From the NCBI GenBank assembly GCA_020431405.1, contig JAGQIK010000573.1:1-39055 (forward strand): a stretch of 39,055 bases of DNA, in the 5' to 3' direction. This DNA is from Myxococcales bacterium. GTDB lineage: Bacteria; Myxococcota_A; Polyangia; GCA-2747355. The notes under the pieces are model-generated. The model saw only the letters and a list, made by a program, of their open reading frames with translations, did not search any database and was not told where the DNA came from. The position numbers and the translations under genes were made by a program. Positions 13,425-21,591 of this stretch are shown piece after piece. Each line of letters starts with the position of its first letter. Position 1 is the first letter of the stretch.

Positions 13425-14777
13425 TTATTTCTGAGGCGCCGGTCCGGCCGGTGGCTGGCCCTTGATCTCGGCGCTCACGCGCCCGTTTTCACAGCGCGTG
13501 TAGAGGAACTGGCCGCCGGGAAGCGCGGTCCAGACGAGCGCGAAATCGACGCCCTCGCTGCGCGCCAGGCGCCGCGCCACCGCGTCGGTCATGGCGCTGG
13601 CGTTGACCACGAGGCCGCGCTTGTTGCCTTCGACGCGCGCGTAGGCGCCGCGCGCGACCTGCTCGACGAGGCGCGCCCGCTCGCGCTTGATCGCCGCGCG
13701 CGCGTGCTTGGCGAGCTTGCGCGACAGCGCGGGCGGGCGGCGAATGCGCGCGATGGCGGCCTTGCTCGGCGCGGTGGGTGCCTTGCCGCCGGAGAGCACC
13801 GCGAAGGGCAGCCCGTCGGTGGTGAAGCCAGCCGCGTTGGGGTGGCCGCCGCCGCCGGGGAAGGCCTTGGCGATCGCCGAGACGTCGGCGCCGCCGTCCT
13901 TTTCGGAGCGCAACGAGAGCTTGATACGGCCGTCGGGCTCCTGCAGCCACATCACGCTGAAGGCGCGGCCCTTGGCCAGCGCGTGCGCGGTGTCGTTGGA
14001 GATCTCCTTGCCGTTGACGTTGGCGGCGAGCACGCGATGGCCCGCCAGCTCGACCTCGACGGCGCCGCTGACGGCGGCAGCGACGAGCTTCTTGCGCTCG
14101 GCGAGGATCGCCGCGCCTTCCTGCACGAGCGACTTGCTCGGCGCGTGCTGGGGCGCGCGGCGCAGGCGTCGATCGAGGTGCCTGAAGTTTTCGAAGCTCT
14201 TGGGGTAGCTCGCGATGGCGGCGTTGATCTCTTTGGAGCTGGGCAGCGCGAAGCGCCACAGGTCGTAGTCCTCGGCGTAGGCGACGAGGCCGGGCGCGGG
14301 CTTGTTGCCGAAGAAGCGCTCCCAGGTGAGGCGCGCGCCAGCCTTCTTCATGTCGAAGGTGCAGAAGGGCAGGCCCTCGAGGCGCTCTTTGGCGCTCTTG
14401 TGGTGATCGAGCACGGTCAGCGAGTGCGCGATCTTCGACAGCGAGAGCAGCTGGTCGCGCGGAAACGAAAAGTCGACCACGTAGACGTCGTGGCCGGAGA
14501 GGTTTTTGGGCGGCGCGTCGCCGTAGGTCGAGGCGATGTAGCGCACGTCGCCGCGGGCCTGGGCGCGGCGGCCGCTGGCCGAGCTGCGAAAGAAGCGCTC
14601 GGCGACGTAGCGCGAGGTGTAGCCGTCGGTGCAGCCGGCGCCGTGATAGATGACCGTCACCGGGCGACGGCGCGCGCGCCCGCGCCGGCCGTCGGCGTGC
14701 GCGAGGCCGGCGAGCAACCACAGCGCGGCGGCGAGCAGCAGCAACAGATCGAGCAGCCGATGGCGGCGAATAGCCAT
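13425..14777 (-). CDS. Exported DHH-family phosphoesterase
   Basis: The 450-residue protein has DHH/DHHA1 superfamily motifs: YHGAGCTDGYTS (about 44-55), YVVDFSF, LDHHKSA (the DHH motif), DYDLWRF and, near residue 300, the DHHA1 signature GGGGHPNAAGF. Relatives hydrolyse phosphodiester or pyrophosphate bonds (nanoRNA, cyclic dinucleotides) with Mn2+. Unusually, it begins with a clear Sec signal peptide: basic start MAIRRHR, a long Leu/Ala core and likely cleavage after LAHA (residue 27). It should therefore act in the periplasm or outside the cell. After DHHA1 there is an Arg/Ala-rich extension and a small domain (VEGNKRGLVVNASAMTDAVA) also seen in long DHH proteins. A TTG 18 bases upstream is in frame, but the ATG gives a better signal peptide. 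Confidence 0.88.
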   Translation of the reverse strand: MAIRRHRLLDLLLLLAAALWLLAGLAHADGRRGRARRRPVTVIYHGAGCTDGYTSRYVAERFFRSSASGRRAQARGDVRYIASTYGDAPPKNLSGHDVYVVDFSFPRDQLLSLSKIAHSLTVLDHHKSAKERLEGLPFCTFDMKKAGARLTWERFFGNKPAPGLVAYAEDYDLWRFALPSSKEINAAIASYPKSFENFRHLDRRLRRAPQHAPSKSLVQEGAAILAERKKLVAAAVSGAVEVELAGHRVLAANVNGKEISNDTAHALAKGRAFSVMWLQEPDGRIKLSLRSEKDGGADVSAIAKAFPGGGGHPNAAGFTTDGLPFAVLSGGKAPTAPSKAAIARIRRPPALSRKLAKHARAAIKRERARLVEQVARGAYARVEGNKRGLVVNASAMTDAVARRLARSEGVDFALVWTALPGGQFLYTRCENGRVSAEIKGQPPAGPAPQK

Positions 14778-14873
14778 GGCGGATCCACTGTGCAACCCCT
14801 GTTCCCGCCCAGCGCCTAGCGTTATCAGTGGCTTGCGGGAGCCGCCGCGTTCGGTTTCGAGGTGCGGGGCTGG

Positions 14874-17801
14874 CTACTTCTGCCGGCCCTCGCGGCGCTC
14901 GCGGCGAGCCTTGCGCACGGCGAGCATCGCCGGCAGAAACATCGTCGACGTCACCAAACAGGCGCCGACGCCGAGCAGCAGCAGCAGGCCCAGCGACGAG
15001 GCGCCGCGGTGTGACGAGAGCGCCACCGAGCCGAAGCCGACCATCGTCGTCGCCGCCGAGAGGAAGATCGCCAGACCCGTGTGGCGCACCACCGGGGCGA
15101 TGTCGCCTTCGCCGTCCTGCCGGTAACGGTGCAGGATGTGAACACCCGAGGCGACGCCGATGCCGACGATCAACGGGAAAGCGATGACGTTGGCGAAGTT
15201 GTAGGTCTGATCGGCGAGCGCCATCGCGCCGAGCATCCAGGCGATGCCGAGCGCCAGCGGCGCGGCGGCGAAGGCGGCGAACAGCGGGCGGCGAAAGTCG
15301 ATCAGCAGCAGCAGCATCAGCAGCGCCACGGCGATGATCGACGCGTCGCGAAAGCCGCTGCGGATGAGCACGTTGGCTTCCCAGTGGATCACCGTAAAGC
15401 CGGTGGCGTCGCCCTTGACGCTGCGCACGTCGGCGACGAAGTGCTCGAGCATGTTGCCGCGCCACACCGAGGTCTTGGGGTGGATGTAGAGCGCGTAGTG
15501 AAGCTTGCCGTCCTTGCCGCGCGTGACGAGGCGCTCGCGGATGCCGGCGGGCAGGCTCGACAGCAGCGTCGTGGCCGTCAGCTGTGGGCCACGCACGTTG
15601 GCGACGAGCAGCTCGTAGCCGCGGTCGGCCTTGCGCAGAAGCTCGCGCTGCAGCAGCGCGAGGCGCGCGCGCGCGGCGCCGTGGTCCTTTTTGATCGCGG
15701 CGCGCAGCTTGGCCAGCGCGGCGATGGGGCCAGCGAGCAGCTTGGCCTGCGCGTGCTGGTTGGCGCGCGTCGCCGAAAAGCGCGCGTCCTGCAGGTTGTC
15801 GGCGAGCGACTCGAGCGCGCTGTCGAAGCGCGTTAGATCGAAGCCCGCGGCGCGCGCGCTCGGCTGCGAGCTCGGCGTGCTCGGCTGCGAGGTGCTCGGC
15901 TGTGAGGTGCTCGGCTGCGACGTGGCGCGCTGCCAGGCGGGCGTGTGAATGCGCGGCGAGAGCGTGGCGAGCAGCGCGCGCTTGGCTTGCTGTCCTTCGG
16001 GCAGGAAGCTGATGATCGACTCGACGCGCCCCACGCTCGGCTTTTTGACGAGCGCGGCCACCAGCCGGCGCGCTTCGGCGAGGCTCGTCGCCTCGAGCGC
16101 GGCGACCTCGCCCGAAAAGTCACTGCGCTCGGCGAGGGTCACGATGCCTTTGACCGCCGGGCGGTCCTGCGGCAGCAGCGCGATGTAGTTGTACGACCAA
16201 GGCGTCTTGCGCGCCTCGAAGAGCAGCGCCGCCGAGAGCAGAAGGCCCACGCCGATCACGACCCAGCGACGCCGCTCGACCATGCGCGCCAGCCGGATGC
16301 CGAAGGTCAGGCCGTCGTCGCGCGGCGGGCGCGCCTTGGGCGGCACTTGCAGCCAGCGCGTGCGCTTCCACGAAAGCGCCGCCGCCGTGACGGTCAGCGT
16401 GGCGATCAGCGACAGGCCGAGGCCGATCGCCGTGATCAGCCCCAGCTCGGCGAAGCCCTTGAAGCGGTTGATGATGAGCGCCGCGAAGGCGCCCGCCGTG
16501 GTCAACGCGCCGGTGAGGATGCCCGGGCCCGCGCCGAGGATCGACAGCTTGACGCCCTCGCGCGCGTCGGCGCCGCCGTGGCGCGCCTCGTTGTAGCGCG
16601 CCAGCAGGTGCACGGAGAAGTCGATGCCGAGCCCGAGCACGGTGGGGATCGCCGCCGAGGTGACGAGGTTGAGCCCGCCCACGGCGAAGCGCGTGATCGC
16701 CAGCGCGCACAGCAGCGCGCAGCCCAGCGCGACCATCGCCAGCACGCCTTGGCGCACCGAGCGAAAGGCGAAGACGAACAGCAGCAGGATGCCCACGGCG
16801 GCCACCGTCGACGTCAACGGCACGTCGCGCGAGAGCGCTTGCCGCTCGTCGGCGACCAGCGCAGGCAGCCCGGTGAGCACGACCTTGATCGGGCCCGCCT
16901 TGCTGGAGGCGAAGCGCTTGTTGACGTCGGCGACGGCGGCGTCGGCGAAGCGGCGCACGTACTCGACGAACGGCGCGAGGATGTCGGGCTCGTCGGAGTC
17001 GGAGCGCGGGCGCACCATGGCGATGGCGATCTTGCCGTCGCGCGAGGCGAAGTAGCCTTGGGCATCGACGCCGCGTCGAACCGCGTCGAGCGTGCCCGGT
17101 GGCGCCAGCGCTTGCTCGATGGGCAGCTTGGCGCGCGCGGCCTGCTCGACGCGCAGGCGCAGCTCGTCGATCACGCGCGTGGCCATCGCCATCGCTTGCT
17201 TGGCCTGCTCGGCGGCCTTGCCGGTGGGCGCTTGGCCAGCGGCGCGGCGCTCGACCTCGGCCGCGACGAGCTTGATCAAGTCGGGCAGGTCGCGCAGGGC
17301 GAGCAGCTGATCGAGGCCGAGCTTCTTGTCGGCCAGCTGGGCGACGAGCTGCTTCAGATCGCGAAGCGGCGCGTAGAGCAGGCCGTAGCGCTCGAGGGCT
17401 TTCATGTCGACGCGCGCCAGCACGCTGCGCACGCAGCCGGGGTGGTTGGCGGCGCCGCGTGGATCGCACGTGGTGCTGCTGGCGCCGCTGCCGCTGCGCG
17501 TGACCGACGGCGGCGCCGGTAGCTTGGCGCGCAGCGCGTCGACCACGGCGTGGCGGCCGGCGCGCGTGCCGCCCGAGGCGAGCACGAAGAGCACGTTGGG
17601 CGAGCCGAAGCGCGAGAGGAACGCCTTGAAGCGGCGCTGATGTTTGTCGCGCGGGTCGAAGATGCTCGAGTGGCCTGCTTCGACGCGCAGCCCTGGCACG
17701 AGCGTGGCAGCGACGATCGTCATCGCGAGGGCTGTGCCGAGGATCGCCGCCGGGCGTGCCAGCACGCCTCGTGCTAGCCAGGCGAGGAATCGATCGCGCA
17801 T
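14874..17801 (-). CDS. RND-superfamily exporter, MMPL/HpnN-like
   Basis: The 975-residue inner-membrane protein has the duplicated RND layout: one N-terminal helix, a large periplasmic loop (about 50-325), a bundle of five to six helices, a second loop (about 545-775) and a second bundle. Family marks are GLGIDFSVHLLARYNE in the first bundle and GIGVASGVHILHRYRQDG in the second, like MMPL and hopanoid-associated HpnN transporters. The first DHH-like position Asp is kept in GIDFS, but the second bundle has Ala-Ser (GVASG) where relatives often have Asp. Such proteins move lipids or other hydrophobic molecules using the proton gradient. A TSQPS repeat lies in the second loop. Transcription probably starts at ATG 17801 from a promoter shared with the divergent gene. 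Confidence 0.9.
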   Translation of the reverse strand: MRDRFLAWLARGVLARPAAILGTALAMTIVAATLVPGLRVEAGHSSIFDPRDKHQRRFKAFLSRFGSPNVLFVLASGGTRAGRHAVVDALRAKLPAPPSVTRSGSGASSTTCDPRGAANHPGCVRSVLARVDMKALERYGLLYAPLRDLKQLVAQLADKKLGLDQLLALRDLPDLIKLVAAEVERRAAGQAPTGKAAEQAKQAMAMATRVIDELRLRVEQAARAKLPIEQALAPPGTLDAVRRGVDAQGYFASRDGKIAIAMVRPRSDSDEPDILAPFVEYVRRFADAAVADVNKRFASSKAGPIKVVLTGLPALVADERQALSRDVPLTSTVAAVGILLLFVFAFRSVRQGVLAMVALGCALLCALAITRFAVGGLNLVTSAAIPTVLGLGIDFSVHLLARYNEARHGGADAREGVKLSILGAGPGILTGALTTAGAFAALIINRFKGFAELGLITAIGLGLSLIATLTVTAAALSWKRTRWLQVPPKARPPRDDGLTFGIRLARMVERRRWVVIGVGLLLSAALLFEARKTPWSYNYIALLPQDRPAVKGIVTLAERSDFSGEVAALEATSLAEARRLVAALVKKPSVGRVESIISFLPEGQQAKRALLATLSPRIHTPAWQRATSQPSTSQPSTSQPSTPSSQPSARAAGFDLTRFDSALESLADNLQDARFSATRANQHAQAKLLAGPIAALAKLRAAIKKDHGAARARLALLQRELLRKADRGYELLVANVRGPQLTATTLLSSLPAGIRERLVTRGKDGKLHYALYIHPKTSVWRGNMLEHFVADVRSVKGDATGFTVIHWEANVLIRSGFRDASIIAVALLMLLLLIDFRRPLFAAFAAAPLALGIAWMLGAMALADQTYNFANVIAFPLIVGIGVASGVHILHRYRQDGEGDIAPVVRHTGLAIFLSAATTMVGFGSVALSSHRGASSLGLLLLLGVGACLVTSTMFLPAMLAVRKARRERREGRQK
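15858..15921 (-). repeat. 15-base coding repeat (TSQPS) in the RND periplasmic loop
   Basis: Three near-identical 15-base units, plus a longer variant, encode TSQPS copies followed by TPSSQPS. They form a Ser/Thr/Pro-rich hinge in the second periplasmic loop, absent from most RND exporters. Confidence 0.7.
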
Positions 17802-17809
17802 CGGCGCGC

Positions 17810-17838
17810 AGAATAGGGGTCGAGGTGGCTTTGTTCAA
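17810..17838 (-). promoter_or_regulatory. RND gene promoter, TTGAAC-17-TATTCT
   Basis: On the minus strand TTGAAC (17833-17838) and TATTCT (17810-17815) are 17 bases apart. The -10 ends eight bases before ATG 17801 with no Shine-Dalgarno sequence, which fits a leaderless mRNA. The -35 overlaps that of the divergent promoter. Confidence 0.6.
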
Positions 17839-17860
17839 TGGCAGCGATCTCCGTTATGCT
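17831..17860 (+). promoter_or_regulatory. Divergent promoter, TTGTTC-18-TATGCT
   Basis: TTGTTC (17831-17836) and TATGCT (17855-17860) are 18 bases apart. The -10 ends seven bases before ATG 17868, again without a Shine-Dalgarno sequence. The in-frame ATG at 17838 lies inside the promoter, which argues for 17868. Confidence 0.6.
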
Positions 17861-17867
17861 GGCTGTC

Positions 17868-20174
17868 ATGTCCGACGAGAAGAAGACGATCTTCGGCGTG
17901 GGTGCGCCGGTGCTCGACGGCGGCGATGCCGGTGCAGCGAGCGACGACGCGTCCGCAGCAACGGCGGACGAGCCGAAGAAGCCCAAGTCGGTCAAGTCCA
18001 AGCTCGCGGCGCTCGCGATCCCCAAGCCCGGCTCGGCCGCGCCGAAATCGACGGCGCCCAAATCGACGGCGCCGAAATCGACGGCGCCGAAATCGACGGC
18101 GCCCAAGTCGACGGCGCCGAAGTCGACGGTGCCCAAGTCGACGGCGCCCAAGTCGACGGCGCCCGAGTCGACGGCGCCCGAGTCGACGGCGCCCGAGTCG
18201 ACGGCGCCCGAGGCGGCGGAGCCCGAGTCGACGGAGCCGGCGGCGCCCGAGTCGAAAGAAGAGGCGCCCAAGCCCAAGACCACCGCGCCGCTCGGATCGG
18301 CGACGCGCAGCCCCGACCCGACCTCGCCGGGTGCCGCCACGCAGCCCGACGAGGACCAGCTCGCCGCGGCCGCCGCCGAAGCGGTCGCCGACGCGCCCAA
18401 GTCGGTGGTGCCCAAGTCCGTGGCGCCGCCCGACCACCAGCAGATCGTCAAGCCGTCGGGCTTTCCCACCGTCGACGACGCGGCCAAGACCATCGTGCCG
18501 GGCATGCAGCACGCCGTCGCGCTGGCGGTCAATCCCAAGGTGGGCGGCGCCGCCGCGCCGAGCGACGAGGACCAGGCCAAGACGCTGGTGCCGGGCGCCA
18601 TGTCGGCGCACCCCGGCGTTGCCGGAGCGCAGCCGAGCGGCGACAAGAAGCGCGACATGATGGCCGCCGCCGTGGGTCTGCCGCCGCCGCCCGCCGCGCC
18701 CGACAACATCGACGACATGGCCAAGACGCTGGTGCCTGGCCAGATCATGGCGCCCAGCATCAAGCCGCCGGCGTCCCACGCGGGCAAGGACCCCTCGGCG
18801 CTCGCCGACGTGCCGACCACGCCGTCGGGTGAGGTCGAGCTCAAGCCCAAGCCGATGCAAGCCGGCCACGTCAGCGCCGATGACGTCGGCTTTGCCAAGA
18901 CGCTGATGCCCGGCGTGATGATGGCGCCCGCCGTCAACGCCGTGACCACCGGCGCGCGCCAGGCGCCCGTCGCCGTGCCCATCGCCACGCCGCCGACCAA
19001 CGCGGGCGGCGTCGCCACAACCGACACCGATCCGCAGCACGCGCCCGCCGCCGCCGCAGCGCCCGCGTCGGCAGCACCGGCGCCCGCGGTCGATCCCCAC
19101 GTAGGCCGCGTGGCGACGCCGGCGCCAGACGCGGTCGCGGTCGCCAAGCCGATGGCGCTCACCGGGCCCGAGATGCCGGCCGTCGACGCCGCCGCGGCCG
19201 CCGCTTCGCAGCAGCAGCCGCAGCCGCAGCAACCCGCGCTGACGGAGCTCGGCTCGGAGCAGATGGTGATCGGCTCGGCGCCCACCGAGCGCAGCGGCAT
19301 CGACGGCCTGACCCTTCACGAGGGCGAGCGCCTGATCGCCGTCGAGAAGCCAGGCGCCTTCTTCTGGGGCCTGTTCGTCATCTTCCTGTTGATGGTGATC
19401 ACCATCCCCATCGCGCTGTGGATGCTGCTGGGCGCCACCGGACGGCAGTACGTCATCACCAACCGCCGCTCGATCCGCATCAGCCGCGGCGGCAAGCTGA
19501 GCGAGCTGCCCCACGACAAGCTCGACCGCTACGCTGTCTCCGGCTTCATGGGCGCCTCCAACGTCTCGCTCAAGCTGATCCCCAAGCAGGGCAGCGGAGC
19601 GCAGCCGCTGACGTTCGGGCTATGCGGCCCGATGGGGGCGATGGCGCGGCTGTGGGGCGTGATCTACTTCTGGGTGCTCGGCGAGCACGTCGACGTCAAC
19701 GACGCGCCCGAGGTCGACACCGACGGCAAGCTCGCGCTGACGCTGCACGCGCTCGATATCGCGATCTTCGACGACACGATGTATCGCAAAGGCGTCAACC
19801 TGACGCAGATGCAGCAGCGCGGCGCGACGGTGTTCACGCCCACGCGCGTGATCTGGCTGCGCGAGCAAGACTTCGGCACCGACGGCAAGGTGCACGCGGC
19901 GATGCCGGTCTACGGCTTTCTGCAGAGCGTGGCGCAGCGCGCGCCGACGGTGGAAGCCTTCGAGCAAGAGGTCGAGCGCGTGGCGCGCGGCGGCGGCCTC
20001 GCCGAGGTGATGTCGCGCGAGTGGTCGACGCTGTCGGACTTCAAGTACGGCAAGCTCAAGGGCCTGTCGTACGTCGACGGCAAGGACCAGAAGCGCGCGC
20101 ACATCGTCATCCCTGGCCGCTACGAGCAGGCGGTGCAGACGTACCTCGGCAAGCTCGGGATCAACCCGAGCTGA
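17868..20174 (+). CDS. Membrane protein with KT(L/I)xPG repeats and a C-terminal PH-like region
   Basis: The 768-residue protein starts without a signal peptide (MSDEKKTIFGVG). A long disordered part follows: PKSTA pentapeptide repeats (about 58-123), then four spaced copies of an Asp/Glu-rich segment ending in AKT(I/L)(V/M)PG (near residues 206, 237, 287 and 342), and Ala/Pro-rich linkers to residue 470. Then come one or two membrane helices (FFWGLFVIFLLMVITIPIAL, about 495-522) and RQYVITNRRSIRISRGGKL, which resembles bacterial PH-like (bPH2/YdbS-type) domains. The last 200 residues are globular. The KT(I/L) repeats recall short Thr motifs in myxobacterial proteins linked to Ser/Thr kinases; phosphorylation is inference. 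No function is assigned. Confidence 0.82.
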   Translation: MSDEKKTIFGVGAPVLDGGDAGAASDDASAATADEPKKPKSVKSKLAALAIPKPGSAAPKSTAPKSTAPKSTAPKSTAPKSTAPKSTVPKSTAPKSTAPESTAPESTAPESTAPEAAEPESTEPAAPESKEEAPKPKTTAPLGSATRSPDPTSPGAATQPDEDQLAAAAAEAVADAPKSVVPKSVAPPDHQQIVKPSGFPTVDDAAKTIVPGMQHAVALAVNPKVGGAAAPSDEDQAKTLVPGAMSAHPGVAGAQPSGDKKRDMMAAAVGLPPPPAAPDNIDDMAKTLVPGQIMAPSIKPPASHAGKDPSALADVPTTPSGEVELKPKPMQAGHVSADDVGFAKTLMPGVMMAPAVNAVTTGARQAPVAVPIATPPTNAGGVATTDTDPQHAPAAAAAPASAAPAPAVDPHVGRVATPAPDAVAVAKPMALTGPEMPAVDAAAAAASQQQPQPQQPALTELGSEQMVIGSAPTERSGIDGLTLHEGERLIAVEKPGAFFWGLFVIFLLMVITIPIALWMLLGATGRQYVITNRRSIRISRGGKLSELPHDKLDRYAVSGFMGASNVSLKLIPKQGSGAQPLTFGLCGPMGAMARLWGVIYFWVLGEHVDVNDAPEVDTDGKLALTLHALDIAIFDDTMYRKGVNLTQMQQRGATVFTPTRVIWLREQDFGTDGKVHAAMPVYGFLQSVAQRAPTVEAFEQEVERVARGGGLAEVMSREWSTLSDFKYGKLKGLSYVDGKDQKRAHIVIPGRYEQAVQTYLGKLGINPS
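18042..18236 (+). repeat. 15-base coding minisatellite (PKSTA / PESTA)
   Basis: Thirteen 15-base units in one frame: eight PKSTA-type units (one with Val), three PESTA units and two degenerate ones. A single A-to-G change in the Lys codon (AAG to GAG) separates the basic from the acidic block, so net charge flips within the array. Confidence 0.85.
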
Positions 20175-20256
20175 GCCGCGAGGCGGCGCAACTGCAGCGG
20201 AGGCGCGCGCGGCGCACCAGGGCCCGAGCGAAGCGTGCAATGCGTTCGCGCACGAT

Positions 20257-20340
20257 CCTGTGGTCCGTGGCCTCGAGCCCGTGGCCTCGGGGGTCGAGCC
20301 GGAGGCCGGAGGCCCGAGGCCGGAGGCCCGAGGCCCGGCC
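20257..20340. repeat. Heptamer tandem array between convergent genes
   Basis: Twelve consecutive 7-base units fill 84 bases. The first half is of the CCTGTGG / CCCGTGG / CCTCGAG type, the second half alternates CCGGAGG and CCCGAGG, ending in CCCGGCC. It sits in the 167-base gap between the PH-like membrane protein and ribonuclease Z genes and ends one base before the rnz stop codon. It is non-coding, strongly G+C rich, and can form stem-loops (CCGG/GGCC parts). Confidence 0.85.
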
Positions 20341-20341
20341 G

Positions 20342-21268
20342 CTAGCTCGGCAGCGGCACCTGGATAACCTGCCCCTCGCGGCCGACCTCGGCGCGCGGGT
20401 GCACCGCCTGCGCGAGCTTGCGGATGCGCTTGAGCTCGCGGTTTTCGTAGCGCGGGCTGATGTGCAGCAGCACGAGGCGGTCGACCTCGGCCTCGAGCGC
20501 CGCTTGCGCCGACTGCTCGCAGGTCATGTGCTTCTTGTCGGCAGCGTCCTCGGTGTGCTCGGGCAAGAACATGCTCTCGACGAAGGCGATGTCGACCTTG
20601 TGCATCAGCGGCTGCATCGAGGCGCAGGGCACGGTGTCGGTGACGAAGGCGACGTGGCGGCCGCGGCGCGTCTCGCCGACGACCTGGTCGGGCCGGATCT
20701 CGCGCCCGTCGTCGAGGCTCACCGTCTTGCCGGCCTGCAGCTGGCCGTACAGCGGTCCGGGCGGGATGCCCAGCGCGCGCGCCGCTTCGGGATCGAAGCG
20801 CCCGGGCCGGATGTGCTCTTCGAGGCGAAAGCCGAGGCAGAACACCGAGTGCTCGAGCGGGTGCCACAGCACGCGCACGTTGCCGTCTTCGAAGGCGACG
20901 TCGCCGGCGTCGCGCGTCCACTCGACGTAGTTGATCGGGTAGCGAATGTGCATGCGCAGGTCGGCGCGCACGTTCTTGACGAAGCGAGACAGCCCGGGCG
21001 GACCGACGAGCGTCAGCGGCTCGGGATCGGGCATCTGCGCGCGCAGCATCAGCATGCCGGGCAGCCCGAGCACGTGGTCGGCGTGCAGGTGCGAGATGAA
21101 GACGACGTCGAGGTTGCGCAGGCCGAGGTGCAGCTCTTTGTAGGGCACCTGCGTGCCCTCGCCGCAGTCGAACAGGTAGATCGATCCGCCGGTGCGCACA
21201 GCGACGGACGAGAGGCGCCGGTGGGGCATGGGCATCATGCCGCCGATGCCTAGAACGAAGCAGTCCAT
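20342..21268 (-). CDS. rnz: Ribonuclease Z
   Basis: The 308-residue cytoplasmic enzyme belongs to the metallo-beta-lactamase fold and matches tRNA 3'-end endonucleases. The zinc motif HLHADH is at residues 60-65 within FISHLHADHVLGLPG, and the start MDCFVLGIGG, GGSIYLFDCGEGTQ and late FVTDT and LLHISPRY follow the RNase Z order. The exosite insert of the short ElaC type is present around residues 155-200. It trims tRNA precursors lacking an encoded CCA. There is no Shine-Dalgarno sequence in front of ATG 21268. A small coiled-coil gene lies 34 bases upstream on the same strand and may share the transcript. Confidence 0.94.
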   Translation of the reverse strand: MDCFVLGIGGMMPMPHRRLSSVAVRTGGSIYLFDCGEGTQVPYKELHLGLRNLDVVFISHLHADHVLGLPGMLMLRAQMPDPEPLTLVGPPGLSRFVKNVRADLRMHIRYPINYVEWTRDAGDVAFEDGNVRVLWHPLEHSVFCLGFRLEEHIRPGRFDPEAARALGIPPGPLYGQLQAGKTVSLDDGREIRPDQVVGETRRGRHVAFVTDTVPCASMQPLMHKVDIAFVESMFLPEHTEDAADKKHMTCEQSAQAALEAEVDRLVLLHISPRYENRELKRIRKLAQAVHPRAEVGREGQVIQVPLPS

Positions 21269-21302
21269 ATCCGCGGCGTTGTGACGCGACGGGCGCGAAA
21301 CG

Positions 21303-21494
21303 TCAAGCGGTGCGGCGCGCCGCGCCGAGCAGCGCGTCGAGGCGCGCGCGCGTCGCCTCGAAGCGCGCTTCGAGCGCGTCGAGACGTGCGCCGTGCTCGT
21401 CGAGCCAACGCGACATGAGGCTCACGCGGCCCGACTGCACGTCGAGCTCGCTGTCGATGCGTTCGAGGGCGCTGAGGATGCGGTCGTGAGTCAT
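21303..21494 (-). CDS. Small coiled-coil protein
   Basis: The 63-residue reading frame (MTHDRILSALERIDSEL...) has heptads of Leu, Ile and Ala with charged flanks (LDALEARFEATRARLDALLG) over its whole length and no other feature. It is likely a cytoplasmic oligomerising helix. It lies directly upstream of rnz, and a TACATT -10 box ends six bases before its ATG, in line with other leaderless starts here. Short length keeps confidence moderate. Confidence 0.6.
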   Translation of the reverse strand: MTHDRILSALERIDSELDVQSGRVSLMSRWLDEHGARLDALEARFEATRARLDALLGAARRTA

Positions 21495-21500
21495 GCCCGC

Positions 21501-21530
21501 AATGTATGACGCTGTAGGTCAGTGGGCCAA
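21501..21530 (-). promoter_or_regulatory. Promoter TTGGCC-18-TACATT, leaderless
   Basis: Read on the minus strand, TTGGCC (21525-21530) and TACATT (21501-21506) are 18 bases apart, and the -10 ends six bases before ATG 21494. It probably drives the coiled-coil gene and rnz. Confidence 0.45.
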
Positions 21531-21574
21531 TTCTCTAGCCGCGGAGCCCTCGTCCGCGGCGAACTCTCTAGCCG
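21529..21574. promoter_or_regulatory. Direct repeats flanking an inverted repeat, candidate operator
   Basis: Two 13-base direct repeats, AAYTCTCTAGCCG (21529-21541 and 21562-21574; one mismatch), start 33 bases apart. Between them a perfect inverted repeat CCGCGGA-N7-TCCGCGG spans 21539-21559. The block sits between divergent starts at 21494 and 21592, so a regulator could control both genes. Confidence 0.45.
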
Positions 21575-21591
21575 GCGCGCGTACCAAGGCC

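Noticed and set aside
17838-17867. Earlier ATG for the KT-repeat protein
   Set aside because: It lies within the promoter (between -35 and -10), so the mRNA would not contain it.
20257-20340. Heptamer array as a CRISPR
   Set aside because: Units are 7 bases with no spacers and there are no cas genes.
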